In this document: piece by piece, positions 1-9,166 of the stretch
How positions within the stretch are numbered: the first letter of the stretch is position 1
How the letters are laid out: each line of letters begins with the position of its first letter
NCBI RefSeq assembly: GCF_010907035.1
Contig: NZ_QUMK01000053.1
Coordinates: forward strand, 1 to 40,253
Reading direction: 5' to 3'
Source: Rhodopseudomonas sp. BR0M22
Lineage (GTDB): Bacteria; Pseudomonadota; Alphaproteobacteria; Rhizobiales; Xanthobacteraceae
DNA: 40,253 bases
The notes under the pieces: generated by a model
Told to the model about the DNA's origin: nothing
What the model saw: the letters and a program-made list of their open reading frames with translations, nothing else
Database searches by the model: none
Program-made: the position numbers and the translations under genes

Positions 1-1
1 G

Positions 2-696
<695 letters not shown>

Positions 697-697
<1 letters not shown>

Positions 698-1125
698 TGA
701 CCACGCTGTCACGCGAGCCGATCGTCTGGCCGCCGCAATCCGCCCCTTCGCAGCAGCGCAACGTCTGGCAGGCGATGTGGCGCGGCTTCCGCGGCCGTTG
801 CCCGAACTGCGGCGAAGGCCGGATCTTTCGCGCGTTCCTCAAGACCGCCGACCGCTGCGACCAATGCGGCCAGGATTTCACCGGCCACCGTGCCGACGAT
901 CTGCCGGCGTATCTGGTGATCGTGATCGTCGGCCATATCGTGGTGCCGATGGCACTGTCGATCGAAACCCGTTTCGCGCCGCCGGTGGAGCTGCAGCTCG
1001 CGATCTACCTGCCTTTCACCCTGATAGCTTCGCTGCTATTGCTGCAGCCGGTCAAAGGCGCGGTGGTCGGGTTGCAATGGGCATTCCGGATGCACGGCTT
1101 CGACGAGACCAACCCGGACCACTGA
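697..1125 (+). CDS. DUF983 membrane protein with zinc ribbon
   Basis: A 142-aa protein. Near the N-terminus it carries two CxxC pairs (CPNC and CDQC), a zinc-ribbon pattern characteristic of DUF983. Two hydrophobic segments follow (around LVIVIVGHIVVPMAL and LAIYLPFTLIASLLLL), so it is probably anchored in the inner membrane with the ribbon in the cytoplasm. No biochemical function is established for the family that I know of. The ATG overlaps the rnr stop by one base. A Nudix gene follows after 64 bases on the same strand, so the three may form one transcription unit. Confidence 0.88.
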
Positions 1126-1189
1126 CGGCGCGGTTCCTCGCGGCGGCACAACGACAACAACACCAACAAGAAACGACAACGGGAGCGAT

Positions 1190-1945
1190 ATGACCGAATC
1201 CGCGACACAGACCGAGCCGAAGGTCGAGCAGGACCACCAGGAACCCAGCCACCATCCCTATTTCCGTCCCAAGGACGCCGCGACACTGATCCTGGTCGAT
1301 CGCAGCGGTTCGACGCCGAAGGTGCTGGTCGGCAAGCGCCACGACAACGTCGTGTTCATGCCCGGCAAGTTCGTGTTTCCCGGTGGCCGTGTCGACAAGA
1401 GCGATGTCCGCGTCCCGGTCGCGGCGCCGATCCCGCCGGAGCTGGAAGCCAATCTGCTGAAAGGCAGCCCGAAAACCACGCCGTCACGCGCCCGCGCGCT
1501 GGCCATCGCGGCGATCCGCGAGGCCTGCGAGGAGACCGGGCTCTGCCTCGGCTGCAAGACCGAAACCAAGGCGAAGCTCGCCGGTCCGTGGCAGCCGTTC
1601 GCTGAAGCCGGCCTGCTGCCCGATCCGTCCGGGCTGTTCCTGATCGCGCGCGCGATTACTCCGCCCGGCCGCATCAAGCGGTTCGACACCCGCTTCTTCA
1701 CCGCCGATGCTTCGGCGATCGCGCACCGCGTCGACGGCGTGATCCATGCCGACGCCGAACTGGTCGAACTGGTGTGGGTCGAGCTCGGCTCCAAGCCGCT
1801 CGCCGATCTGCATCCGATGACCAAGAACGTGCTCGGCGAACTCGATCGCCGGCTCGCCACCGGCCCGCTGCGGCACGACGCGCCGGTGCCGTTCTTCCAC
1901 TTCTACGGCGGCAAGATGCAGAAGGACATGCTGCCGGGCGGCTAG
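1190..1945 (+). CDS. Nudix hydrolase (Nudt19-like layout)
   Basis: A 251-aa protein that should hydrolyse a nucleoside diphosphate linked to another moiety. The Nudix box is split: GG at residues 65-66 and REACEETG at 110-117 are separated by an insertion of about 40 residues. That layout resembles the Nudt19/acyl-CoA diphosphatase branch more than MutT. The Arg and paired Glu needed for metal binding are present. The N-terminal 25 residues are polar and probably disordered. A GGGAG ribosome-binding site lies just upstream of the ATG. The substrate cannot be named from sequence; CoA derivatives are one possibility by family resemblance. Confidence 0.87.
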   Translation: MTESATQTEPKVEQDHQEPSHHPYFRPKDAATLILVDRSGSTPKVLVGKRHDNVVFMPGKFVFPGGRVDKSDVRVPVAAPIPPELEANLLKGSPKTTPSRARALAIAAIREACEETGLCLGCKTETKAKLAGPWQPFAEAGLLPDPSGLFLIARAITPPGRIKRFDTRFFTADASAIAHRVDGVIHADAELVELVWVELGSKPLADLHPMTKNVLGELDRRLATGPLRHDAPVPFFHFYGGKMQKDMLPGG

Positions 1946-1979
1946 ACGCCCGGCCTGCATCTGTACGGCCAAGCTCGGA

Positions 1980-3227
1980 CTAACGGTGCGACCACCGCGC
2001 CGTCAGTTCGAGCAGCAAGGCGATTGCAGCCAGCGCGCCGCCATAGAGGCTGACCATCGCCCAGCCACCGTGGGCCCAAGCGAAGGCGGCACCGGCCGAG
2101 CCGATCGATCCGCCGATGAACATCCCGGTCATGAACACGGTGTTGAGCCGGTTTCGCGCCTCCGGCACCAGCGCGTAGACGATGTGCTGGTTGGAAATCA
2201 GCGCGCCCTGCAGGCCGAAATCCAGCACCACCACGCCGATCAGCAGTCCGGCGATGCTTCCCCAAAGTCCGAACAATCCCCACGCCACCAGCACCAGCGC
2301 GGCGCCGATCGCGATCACCGGCCCCGGCCCGCGCCGGTCCGCGATCCGGCCGGCGATCGGCGCCGCCAACACGCCGACCACGCCGACGAGGCCGAACAGA
2401 CCCGCCGCCTGCGACCCGAGCCCAAACTTCGGCTCCTGGAGATGCAGCGCCAACACCGTCCAGAACACGCTGAAGGAGGCGAACAGCGAAGCCTGCACGG
2501 CGGTCCCGCGCCGCAAATCCGGCTGCTGGCGCCACAGCGATGCCAACGACTTCAGGGCGGCGCCATAGCTGATATCGAGGTGACCGTGTTGGCGCGGCAG
2601 CAGCCACGCCATCAGCGCCGCCGTCGCGAGGGCCGCCGGCACAGACAGCCAGAACATTTCGCGCCAGCCGAAATGCCCAGCAACGAAGCCCGCCACTGTC
2701 CGGCCCAGCAGGATGCCGCCCAGCAGCCCGGCCATCACCAGTCCGATCGTCTTGCCCCGCCGCTCCGGCGCCGACAGCGCCGCCGCGAACGGCACCACCT
2801 GCTGGGCGACCGTCGCGCAGGCGCCGAGCGCCAGCGAGGCGGCAATGATCAGCCAGGCCGAGGGTGCCAGTGCCACCAGCGCGGCTGCCACAGCCAACAG
2901 CACGAACTGGCCGGCGATCAGCCGCCGCCGGTCGGTCAGATCGCCGAGCGGCACCAGCAGGAACAGACCGACCGCGTAGCCGAGCTGGGTCGCCGTCGGG
3001 ATCATCCCGGTCAGCGCCGTGTTGCCGAGGTCGCGCTCGATCACACCGAGCATCGGCTGGTTGTAATAGATGTTGGCGACGCTGATTCCTGCGGCAGCCG
3101 CCATCGCCATCGTCAGCCCGGCGCCCATTGCCGGCCCCGGCATCGCTGCTCCACCCTCGCCAGGAGTCGGCGAAGGCTCGGGGCCAGAATCTTGCGCCAT
3201 GCGCAGGGCCGGCTCGCTGACGCTCAT
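1980..3227 (-). CDS. MFS transporter (drug/metabolite efflux type)
   Basis: A 415-aa major facilitator with about twelve hydrophobic segments. The loop between helices 2 and 3 contains PLGDLTDRRRLI, a version of MFS motif A, with a second copy near residue 290 (GRIADRRGPG). The segment GISVANIYYNQPMLG in helix 1 is typical of the Bcr/arabinose-efflux-like group that exports drugs or small metabolites; the substrate is unknown. The N-terminal 30 residues before helix 1 are Pro/Gly-rich and a later start at the internal MAQDSG is possible. It is convergent with the Nudix gene (34-base gap) and divergent from rpmG. Confidence 0.88.
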   Translation of the reverse strand: MSVSEPALRMAQDSGPEPSPTPGEGGAAMPGPAMGAGLTMAMAAAAGISVANIYYNQPMLGVIERDLGNTALTGMIPTATQLGYAVGLFLLVPLGDLTDRRRLIAGQFVLLAVAAALVALAPSAWLIIAASLALGACATVAQQVVPFAAALSAPERRGKTIGLVMAGLLGGILLGRTVAGFVAGHFGWREMFWLSVPAALATAALMAWLLPRQHGHLDISYGAALKSLASLWRQQPDLRRGTAVQASLFASFSVFWTVLALHLQEPKFGLGSQAAGLFGLVGVVGVLAAPIAGRIADRRGPGPVIAIGAALVLVAWGLFGLWGSIAGLLIGVVVLDFGLQGALISNQHIVYALVPEARNRLNTVFMTGMFIGGSIGSAGAAFAWAHGGWAMVSLYGGALAAIALLLELTARWSHR

Positions 3228-3524
3228 GTGGGGGGCCTTTCGTCACAGAATCGGGGCGGGTTTGCGAACATGGGTCGCAACTGGCCGAAATCGAGGGCAG
3301 CTTGAGGAAGATCTGCGATGCGCGGAACGCTGTCTTGTCGGCTTGGCCGTGTTTTTGGCGGCTTTGGGCGCAAATTTCAGGACTTCAAAGCAATTTTGCC
3401 GTTCGCAGCCGCCTATCCCTGCCGAGAACCTTGACTTTCGGGCATTCGCGGCTAGTTTGCCGGCCAAACGCGGGTCCTGACGTTCGACCTCGCCTGTTTA
3501 TTCCCAAATTCGAGGTTTGAGACC
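3228..3524. other. Intergenic region between MFS gene and rpmG
   Basis: About 300 bases separating two divergent genes. It should hold promoters for both. The only site I can point to is the rpmG promoter candidate at 3431-3458. Open frames on both strands here have no recognisable protein content. Confidence 0.5.
3431..3458 (+). promoter_or_regulatory. Candidate sigma-70-type promoter for rpmG
   Basis: TTGACT at 3431-3436 and TAGTTT at 3453-3458 are separated by 16 bases and lie about 70 bases upstream of the rpmG ATG. The -35 matches the consensus well and the -10 poorly. The call rests on position and the -35 hexamer. Confidence 0.35.
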
Positions 3525-3692
3525 ATGGCCAAGGCGGTCACCATCAAGATCAAGCTCGTGTCGACGGCCGACACCGGGTTCTATTACGTGACGAAGAAGA
3601 ACTCGCGCACCATGACCGACAAGATGGTCAAGAAGAAGTACGACCCGGTCGCGCGCAAGCACGTCGAATTCAAGGAAGCCAAGATCAAGTAA
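3525..3692 (+). CDS. rpmG: 50S ribosomal protein L33
   Basis: A 55-aa basic protein starting [18 protein letters not shown] and ending [11 protein letters not shown], the full L33 length for alphaproteobacteria. It belongs to the large ribosomal subunit. The conserved core [10 protein letters not shown] and the Lys-rich [15 protein letters not shown] are present. It has no CxxC pairs, so it is the zinc-independent form. The gene has its own candidate promoter upstream and a strong hairpin terminator 34 bases after the stop, so it is probably monocistronic. Confidence 0.97.
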   Translation: MAKAVTIKIKLVSTADTGFYYVTKKNSRTMTDKMVKKKYDPVARKHVEFKEAKIK

Positions 3693-3725
3693 GCCGCCAC
3701 CGGCTCACTGACAGCATTCCTTCCG

Positions 3726-3753
3726 CGGGGCCTTCGGGCCCCGTTTCTATTTG
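3726..3753 (+). terminator. Rho-independent terminator of rpmG
   Basis: A 7-bp perfect GC stem (CGGGGCC / GGCCCCG) closed by a TTCG tetraloop is followed by TTTCTATTT. It lies just downstream of the rpmG stop. Confidence 0.85.
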
Positions 3754-3809
3754 CCGCCTGCTCCAGCAGGGATGAGGCTGCGGTTGAACTCCACATGGAG
3801 CGGCCGGTC

Positions 3810-4193
3810 TCAGGCTGCGTGTTCGGTTTTGTAAGGCCGAACCAGAAGGTCGGCGGGAATTTTCCAGGCGTCAGCGATTTTGCGGATCATCTCGACGGTG
3901 AGTGCGCGACGACGCGATAGCACCTCGGATGCTCGCGACCGCGAGCCGAGAAGTTCGGCCAACTCAGTCTGCGTATGCCCGAGTTCGTCGATGGCGTATT
4001 GCAGTACATCGACCGGGTCCTGATCTTCGCCAATCGCGATCGGCCACCGTTTCGCTTCATAAAGCTCGACCAGCGCCAACAGGACGTCGAGCCTGTCGCC
4101 CTCTTCCGATCCTTCCGGCGCCCCCCAGCAAGCCTCAATCGCGGCCAGTGCGGCGCGGTGATCCTCGTCAGTCCGGATCGGGCGAAGGTCCAC
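3810..4193 (-). CDS. higA: HigA-family antitoxin (Xre-type HTH)
   Basis: A 127-aa protein ending in a Cro/C1-type helix-turn-helix (about residues 71-112, with HTQTELAELLGSRSRASEVL and LTVEMIRKIADAWKIPADLL). The acidic N-terminal half (EEGDRLDVLLALVELYEAKRWPI) is typical of the HigA antitoxins paired with HigB-type toxins. It should bind and neutralise the toxin encoded 10 bases upstream and repress the shared promoter. The toxin-first gene order is the usual HigBA arrangement. The gene lies downstream of pleD on the same strand. Confidence 0.87.
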   Translation of the reverse strand: MDLRPIRTDEDHRAALAAIEACWGAPEGSEEGDRLDVLLALVELYEAKRWPIAIGEDQDPVDVLQYAIDELGHTQTELAELLGSRSRASEVLSRRRALTVEMIRKIADAWKIPADLLVRPYKTEHAA

Positions 4194-4203
4194 GGCGATC
4201 TCC

Positions 4204-4506
4204 TCAGAATTGCGACACGGTCAACGCATCGATCCGATCGTATTCGGCGTGCGTCCCGATGAACTTCACAAACGCGATCTGACGACGGAAATCGAAGGCG
4301 GCCACCAATCGAAAACTGCCGCCAGCGATCTCGAACCTGACGCGCTCACGATTGAGCACTTTGGCCTTGGGTGCGGCCTTCTGAACGTCGTCGGTCGAGG
4401 TCCAGCCAGCCGCCCTGATCAACGCGTACCAAAGCTCGACAGATGGCTTGGCTTCCGGGTGTTTGCCCCAGAACTCGACCAGCACGTTGCGGGCGATCAG
4501 ACGCAT
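4204..4506 (-). CDS. higB: HigB-family toxin (ribosome-dependent mRNA interferase type)
   Basis: A 100-aa protein starting MRLIARNVLVEFWGKHPEAK, with central residues GWTSTDDVQKAAPKAKVL and a C-terminal FRRQIAFVKFIGTHAEYDRID. This pattern is that of the HigB toxin family, whose members cut mRNA on the ribosome. I chose the internal ATG because the longer frame would begin at a GTG five codons earlier without a better ribosome-binding site. It directly precedes the antitoxin gene. Its start is 49 bases after the pleD stop on the same strand, so read-through from the divK-pleD operon is possible. Length and motifs look intact. Confidence 0.87.
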   Translation of the reverse strand: MRLIARNVLVEFWGKHPEAKPSVELWYALIRAAGWTSTDDVQKAAPKAKVLNRERVRFEIAGGSFRLVAAFDFRRQIAFVKFIGTHAEYDRIDALTVSQF

Positions 4507-4554
4507 GCGCGTTAGTAGCACGTTCCCATTTCGGGAACAATGCCAGAGGCGGCA

Positions 4555-5928
4555 TTACGCCGCCGCGGCGACCACCCGATTGCGGCCATCGTGCTTGGCC
4601 CGGTACAGCGCGGTGTCGGCACGCTTCAAGAGGTCGGGGATCGGCTCGCCCTTGCGTTCCAGCGTCGACAGCCCGATCGAGATCGTGACTTCGATCCGGC
4701 GCGCGCCCTTCTCGACCGCGAACGGCTCGCCGGCAATGGCGCGGCGCAGCCGTTCTGCCACCATCTGCGCGACGTGCAGATCGGTTTCCGGCATCACGAT
4801 CACGAATTCCTCGCCGCCGTAGCGACAGGCGAGATCAATGCCACGGATCGACTTCCTGATCCGGAGTGCGAACTCGCGCAGCACATCGTCGCCGGCATCG
4901 TGACCGTAGCTGTCGTTGATCGACTTGAAGAAGTCGATGTCGAGGATCATCAGCGCCAGCGGCTTGCCTCGGGCGCCGGCCTGTTCTGCGAGCGTCGCCA
5001 GATGGCTCTCCATGTAGCGCCGATTATGCAGCCCGGTCAGCCCGTCGGTGATCGCCATCTCGATCGAATGCTGCACGTTGTCGCGCAGATGATCGGTATA
5101 GCGGCGGCGGCGGATCTGGGTCCGCGCCCGCGCCATCAATTCGTTCTTGTCGACCGGACGCAGCAGATAGTCGTTCACGCCGATCTCGAGCCCGCGCAGC
5201 AGACGCGCATTGTTCTCGGCATCCGCGATCGCCAGGATCGGCACATGCCGGGTGCGCTCCAGCGAGCGGGCCTGACTGCACAGCCGCAGGCCGTCGAAAT
5301 TCTCCAGCCCCAGCGACACGATCAGCAGGTCGTAATTGCCTTCAGCGGCGTGGAACAGCGCCTCCGACGGGTTGGTTTCGACATCGACATCGTGTTCGGC
5401 GCTCAGCAGCGGTGCCAGTCGCTCGTAGGACGACGGCCGATCGTCGACGAGCAGGATCCGGCCCCCCTTCCCCTGATCCGAGATCGCCTCACGCTCCGGC
5501 GCCTGCATGCCGATTTCGAGCGAGGTGATCGCCCGCATCCGCAGCTCGTCGGTCATCATCTTCAGCCTGGTCAGCGACCGCACGCGCGCGATCAGCACGA
5601 CATCGGACACCGGCTTGGTGAGAAAATCGTCGGCGCCGGCTTCGAGCCCACGCACCCGGTCCGCCGGGCTGTCGAGCGCCGTCACCATCACGACCGGGAT
5701 GAAATGCGTCTTGGGATTCGATTTCAGCCGCCGACAGACCTCAAAGCCGTCCATCTCCGGCATCATCACGTCGAGCAACACGATGTCGCATTCGGCGCGC
5801 TGGCAGATCTCCAGCGCCTGAAAGCCGTTCGACGCGGTGACGACGTCGAAATACTCCGCCGACAACCGGTCCTCGAGCAGCTTGACGTTCGTCGGAATGT
5901 CGTCGACCACCAAGATGCGCGCTGACAC
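4555..5928 (-). CDS. pleD: PleD-type response regulator / diguanylate cyclase
   Basis: A 457-aa protein with the PleD layout REC-REC-GGDEF, making c-di-GMP when phosphorylated. REC1 (1-120) has the acidic pair D9-D10, phosphoacceptor D53 in LLDVMMPEMDG and K105. REC2 (about 157-270) keeps the fold, but the phosphoacceptor position reads LLIVSLGLENFDG with Ser instead of Asp, so it should act as a dimerisation adaptor. The GGDEF domain (about 290-457) has an active-site GGEEF at 371-375 and an inhibitory-site RxxD (R362-D365) at the expected spacing, so it should synthesise c-di-GMP and be product-inhibited. It is 10 bases downstream of divK and surely cotranscribed with it. In Caulobacter this pair controls polar development and the swarmer-to-stalked transition. 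Confidence 0.95.
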   Translation of the reverse strand: MSARILVVDDIPTNVKLLEDRLSAEYFDVVTASNGFQALEICQRAECDIVLLDVMMPEMDGFEVCRRLKSNPKTHFIPVVMVTALDSPADRVRGLEAGADDFLTKPVSDVVLIARVRSLTRLKMMTDELRMRAITSLEIGMQAPEREAISDQGKGGRILLVDDRPSSYERLAPLLSAEHDVDVETNPSEALFHAAEGNYDLLIVSLGLENFDGLRLCSQARSLERTRHVPILAIADAENNARLLRGLEIGVNDYLLRPVDKNELMARARTQIRRRRYTDHLRDNVQHSIEMAITDGLTGLHNRRYMESHLATLAEQAGARGKPLALMILDIDFFKSINDSYGHDAGDDVLREFALRIRKSIRGIDLACRYGGEEFVIVMPETDLHVAQMVAERLRRAIAGEPFAVEKGARRIEVTISIGLSTLERKGEPIPDLLKRADTALYRAKHDGRNRVVAAAA

Positions 5929-5938
5929 GATGCAACTC

Positions 5939-6304
5939 CTAACCGATGAACCGCCGAACCGTCTCGATGAACTTGCCGACCGAGATCGGCTTCGACAAAT
6001 AGGCTTCGCAACCGCCTTCGCGGATTCGTTCCTCGTCGCCCTTCATCGCGAACGCCGTGACGGCTACCACCGGAATGTGACGGAGTTCGGCATCGTCCTT
6101 GATCCAGCGCGTGACTTCGAGCCCGGACACCTGCGGCAACTGGATGTCCATCAGGATCAGATCGGGGCGCAGCTTGCGAACCAGGTCGAGCGCTTCATAT
6201 CCGTTGCTCGTTCCCGCCGTCTGGTAGCCGTGAGCCTCCAGCAAGTCGCGAAAGAGCTTCATATTGAGCTCGTTGTCTTCGACGATCAGGACGGTTTTCG
6301 CCAT
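5939..6304 (-). CDS. divK: DivK single-domain response regulator
   Basis: A 121-aa stand-alone receiver domain with acidic D10, phosphoacceptor D53 ([11 protein letters not shown]), conserved Thr in AVTAFAM and K105 (YLSKPI). It closely follows the Caulobacter DivK pattern, including the N-terminal [18 protein letters not shown]. DivK carries phosphate between polar kinases (DivJ, PleC) and controls CtrA activity through DivL and CckA. I chose the ATG at 6304 because GGAGGGCGGG lies just before it; a longer frame from a TTG would put that site inside the gene. It heads the divK-pleD operon and is divergent from the DUF3572 gene. Confidence 0.95.
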   Translation of the reverse strand: MAKTVLIVEDNELNMKLFRDLLEAHGYQTAGTSNGYEALDLVRKLRPDLILMDIQLPQVSGLEVTRWIKDDAELRHIPVVAVTAFAMKGDEERIREGGCEAYLSKPISVGKFIETVRRFIG

Positions 6305-6429
6305 CCCGCCCTCCAATACTCACACTAAAATGCCCGGGCCGGCGGCCCGCGATCGTTCGACAAGCCGCAAGACTCGGGCATGATTGAATAAAATACAGAC
6401 GAGAAGTTACGGAAAGGCAAACACAACCG

Positions 6430-6729
6430 ATGCGAAAGCGGCTTCAAGACCCCCGCCAAGCGGCTGAAATCGTAGCGATTCAGGCGCTCTCCTTCATCGC
6501 GGGAGATCCCGAGCGGCTCGGCCTGTTTCTCGCTGAGACCGGGATCGGCCCGGAGACCCTGCGCAGTTCCGCCGCCGATCCGCAGTTCCTGATCAGCGTG
6601 CTGAACTTCGTGCTGCGCGACGACGCCACTGCCAAAGCCTTCGCCGACTCGGTCCAGCTTCACCCCACCAACGTCGCCGCGGCCCTGCAGGTGCTGGAGG
6701 ACAAGCGCTGGGAGCGTGACACGCCGTGA
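6430..6729 (+). CDS. DUF3572 family protein
   Basis: A 99-aa helical protein matching the alphaproteobacterial DUF3572 pattern (AEIVAIQALSFIAGDPERLGLFLAETGIGP and DPQFLISVLNFVL). No function is known to me. Its TGA overlaps the GTG start of the DNA polymerase IV gene by four bases (GTGA), so the two are coupled. The family is commonly found between divK and dinB in related bacteria, by my memory of synteny. Confidence 0.85.
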   Translation: MRKRLQDPRQAAEIVAIQALSFIAGDPERLGLFLAETGIGPETLRSSAADPQFLISVLNFVLRDDATAKAFADSVQLHPTNVAAALQVLEDKRWERDTP

Positions 6730-8021
6730 GCGGCGACGACCCGGCCGTACCTGCTGCGCCCGGCTTCTGCCGGGATTGCCTCGCCGACCAGCGCGCCGAG
6801 GCGCGGCGCTGCTCGGCCTGCGGATCGCCGCGGCTGCTGCGGCACCGGTCGCTCGGCGCGCTGTCGCTCGCGCATATCGACTGCGACGCGTTCTATGCGA
6901 CGGTTGAGAAGCGCGACAATCAGGACCTTGCCGACAAGCCGGTGATCGTCGGGGGCGGCAAGCGCGGCGTGGTGTCGGCAGCCTGCTACATCGCCCGGAC
7001 CTTCGGGGTGCGCTCGGCGATGCCGATGTTCAAGGCGCTGGCGCTGTGCCCATCGGCGACGGTGGTGCGACCCGATATGGCGAAGTACGTGCGGGTCGGA
7101 CGCGAGGTGCGACAGGCGATGCGCGCGCTGACGCCGCTGGTCGAACCGCTGTCGATCGACGAAGCATTCCTCGACCTGGCCGGCACCGAGCGGATGCACG
7201 GCATGATCCCGGCCAAGGTGCTGGCGAAATTCGTCCGAGAGGTCGAGCGCGATATCGGCGTTACCGCGTCGGTCGGACTGTCATGCAACAAGTTCCTGGC
7301 CAAGATTGCGTCCGATCTCGACAAGCCGCGCGGCTTCGCGGCGCTCGATCAGGACGAAGCCCGCGAAATGCTGGCGCCGCGGCCGGTCGGCTTCATCTTC
7401 GGGGTCGGCCCGGCGACGGCGTCGCGGCTGGCGAACCGTGGCTTCCGCACCATCGCCGACTTGCAGCGCGCCGACGAGATCGAGCTGATGCGGCAATTCG
7501 GCGACGAAGGAAGGCGGCTGTGGCGGCTGGCGCGCGGCATCGACGACCGCAAGGTGGTGCCCGATCGCGGTGCCAAGTCGATCTCCAACGAGACCACCTT
7601 CGAAGATGACATCCGCGACCTTGCGACGCTGGAGAAGATCCTGTGGCGACTGTCGGAGAAAGTGTCGTCGCGCCTGAAGAGCGCCGCCCTCTCCGGCTCG
7701 ACCATCACCTTGAAGCTGAAGACCGCCGACTTCCGCCAGCGCACCCGGGCGCAGACCATCCACGCGCCGACCCAGATGGCGAACCGGATCTTTTCGGTGT
7801 CGCGCGAGATGCTGAGCAAGGAGGTCGATGGCACGGCATTCCGGCTGATCGGCACGGGTGTCAGCGCTCTCACCGAGCAGACCGGGCCGACGGAGGACGA
7901 CATGCTCGACCGCCGCTCGGCGCACGCCGAGCGCGCGATCGACGACCTGCGCAGGAAATTCGGCGACGCCGCCGTGGTCCGCGGCATCGCGTTCGATCGG
8001 GTGCAGAAGCCGCAGGGATAA
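6726..8021 (+). CDS. dinB: DNA polymerase IV (Y family) with N-terminal zinc-ribbon-like extension
   Basis: A 431-aa translesion polymerase. The catalytic acidic residues lie in HIDCDAFYATVE (D52, D54) and SIDEAF (D145, E146); Y57 is in the steric-gate position that excludes ribonucleotides. Finger, thumb (helix-hairpin-helix around FGVGPATASRLANRGFRTIADL) and little-finger domains follow in order. The first 48 residues are an extension with C15xxC18 and C29xxC32, a zinc-ribbon-like pair absent from E. coli DinB. The start is GTG, overlapping the DUF3572 stop. No C-terminal clamp-binding motif was positively identified. Convergent with eipB, only 8 bases apart. Confidence 0.93.
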   Translation: MSGDDPAVPAAPGFCRDCLADQRAEARRCSACGSPRLLRHRSLGALSLAHIDCDAFYATVEKRDNQDLADKPVIVGGGKRGVVSAACYIARTFGVRSAMPMFKALALCPSATVVRPDMAKYVRVGREVRQAMRALTPLVEPLSIDEAFLDLAGTERMHGMIPAKVLAKFVREVERDIGVTASVGLSCNKFLAKIASDLDKPRGFAALDQDEAREMLAPRPVGFIFGVGPATASRLANRGFRTIADLQRADEIELMRQFGDEGRRLWRLARGIDDRKVVPDRGAKSISNETTFEDDIRDLATLEKILWRLSEKVSSRLKSAALSGSTITLKLKTADFRQRTRAQTIHAPTQMANRIFSVSREMLSKEVDGTAFRLIGTGVSALTEQTGPTEDDMLDRRSAHAERAIDDLRRKFGDAAVVRGIAFDRVQKPQG

Positions 8022-8029
8022 GGGCGTGG

Positions 8030-8896
8030 TTACTTACACGGCTTGCCCGCCTTGACCTCGAGCTTGCCCATTGCGCCGGCAAGGACGAAATCGTTGTAGT
8101 CGAGTACCAGCGAGCGTGAGACGCCGTTCTCGTAGAGTTCGAACGACATCGAATAGACTGGTGTCTGTTCGCCGGCGTTGGCTTTGGCGTCGCGGTCGTA
8201 GTAGCTCACGGTCACCGGCCAGCGCGTCAGCGACTTCATCGCGTCGTCGCTGGTGGACGGATCGGGCGACGCGACCGCGCTGCTGCCCTTGATCGGCTGC
8301 CCGATCACCGTCAGCGTGTTGTAGACCTTCTCGCCATTGTCGGAGCCGTCATAGACCGACAGGTTCAGCAGTGACTTGCCGGCGCGCGCGGCTTCGATGA
8401 TGCGTTCGATCTGCTCGGTCGGAAACACCGTGGCGCCATCGAGCTGGAATGTCTTCTGCACCGGCTGCTTCAACTTCACCGTGATATGATCGCCGGTGCG
8501 CTCGGCGATGCCGTCGACATCGCTCTCGGTCGAGTCGTCCATCCGGGTGCCGATCTTGAAGCGATAGCTCTTGCCGGCGGCGTCCTCCCAGCTCGACGAG
8601 CGCAGATCGCTCAGCGTGTTCTTGCCCTCGCCGCTCTCGATCTCCGACACCTGGCGGAAATCGGAGGTGTACCCCTCGCAGGCGTTGCCCGAAAAGTTGT
8701 ACAGGATGCGACCGCGCACCGTATTCACCGAGGCGTTGTTGCGGGTCTTCAGCAGGCTGAGATCGTAAAGCGCCTGATGCGGCAGGAAGTTGATCGCGGG
8801 GCCGGCGAACGCCGCCGATCCGGTCGACATGGCGAACGCCGCCACGATTGCCAGCAGTCCCCGGCTCGGTCGCGTCGTCTGTCGTGACACGGGCAT
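8030..8896 (-). CDS. eipB: EipB/DUF1849 periplasmic envelope-integrity protein
   Basis: A 288-aa protein with a signal peptide (about residues 1-31, cleavage after AFA) and the DUF1849 pattern (LPHQALYDLSL near the mature N-terminus, GKSYRFKIGTRMDD, GATVFPTEQIERIIEAARAG). EipB is a periplasmic beta-spiral protein needed for envelope integrity in Brucella. The two cysteines, C73 and C287 near the C-terminus, fit the disulfide described in that protein. I chose the ATG at 8896 because GGGAG precedes it and it gives a clean signal sequence; the open frame extends 26 codons further upstream. Confidence 0.88.
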   Translation of the reverse strand: MPVSRQTTRPSRGLLAIVAAFAMSTGSAAFAGPAINFLPHQALYDLSLLKTRNNASVNTVRGRILYNFSGNACEGYTSDFRQVSEIESGEGKNTLSDLRSSSWEDAAGKSYRFKIGTRMDDSTESDVDGIAERTGDHITVKLKQPVQKTFQLDGATVFPTEQIERIIEAARAGKSLLNLSVYDGSDNGEKVYNTLTVIGQPIKGSSAVASPDPSTSDDAMKSLTRWPVTVSYYDRDAKANAGEQTPVYSMSFELYENGVSRSLVLDYNDFVLAGAMGKLEVKAGKPCK

Positions 8897-9166
8897 GTCG
8901 TCTCCCTGATAGCGATAACGGTTAGAATAGGTGGTGGCCGGAGTCACCGCAACGGCCGGGACTTTCTGGATCATCGGATTGCGGTGAAATCACGGAGCAT
9001 TTGCTTCAAACTCCTGCGAACGGAACCAACCTCTCGCCTTGCCCTCAGCCGGTAGGGCGAGGCCGGCGGCCTCAGCGGCTTGCTTGCAACGGCCGGCGCA
9101 ATCGGCCAAACAAGACCGCCCGGCGCGTCCACGCTGGGACAAATCGAAGAGCAAATGGGGATCGGC

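Noticed and set aside
1986-3305. Open frame of 439 codons on the plus strand opposite the MFS gene
   Set aside because: Gln/Arg/His-rich antisense frame of a clear transporter gene.
6335-6349. CGGGCC-GGC-GGCCCG hairpin between divK and the DUF3572 gene
   Set aside because: Only 6 bp, no T-run, and it lies between divergent starts, where a terminator makes no sense.
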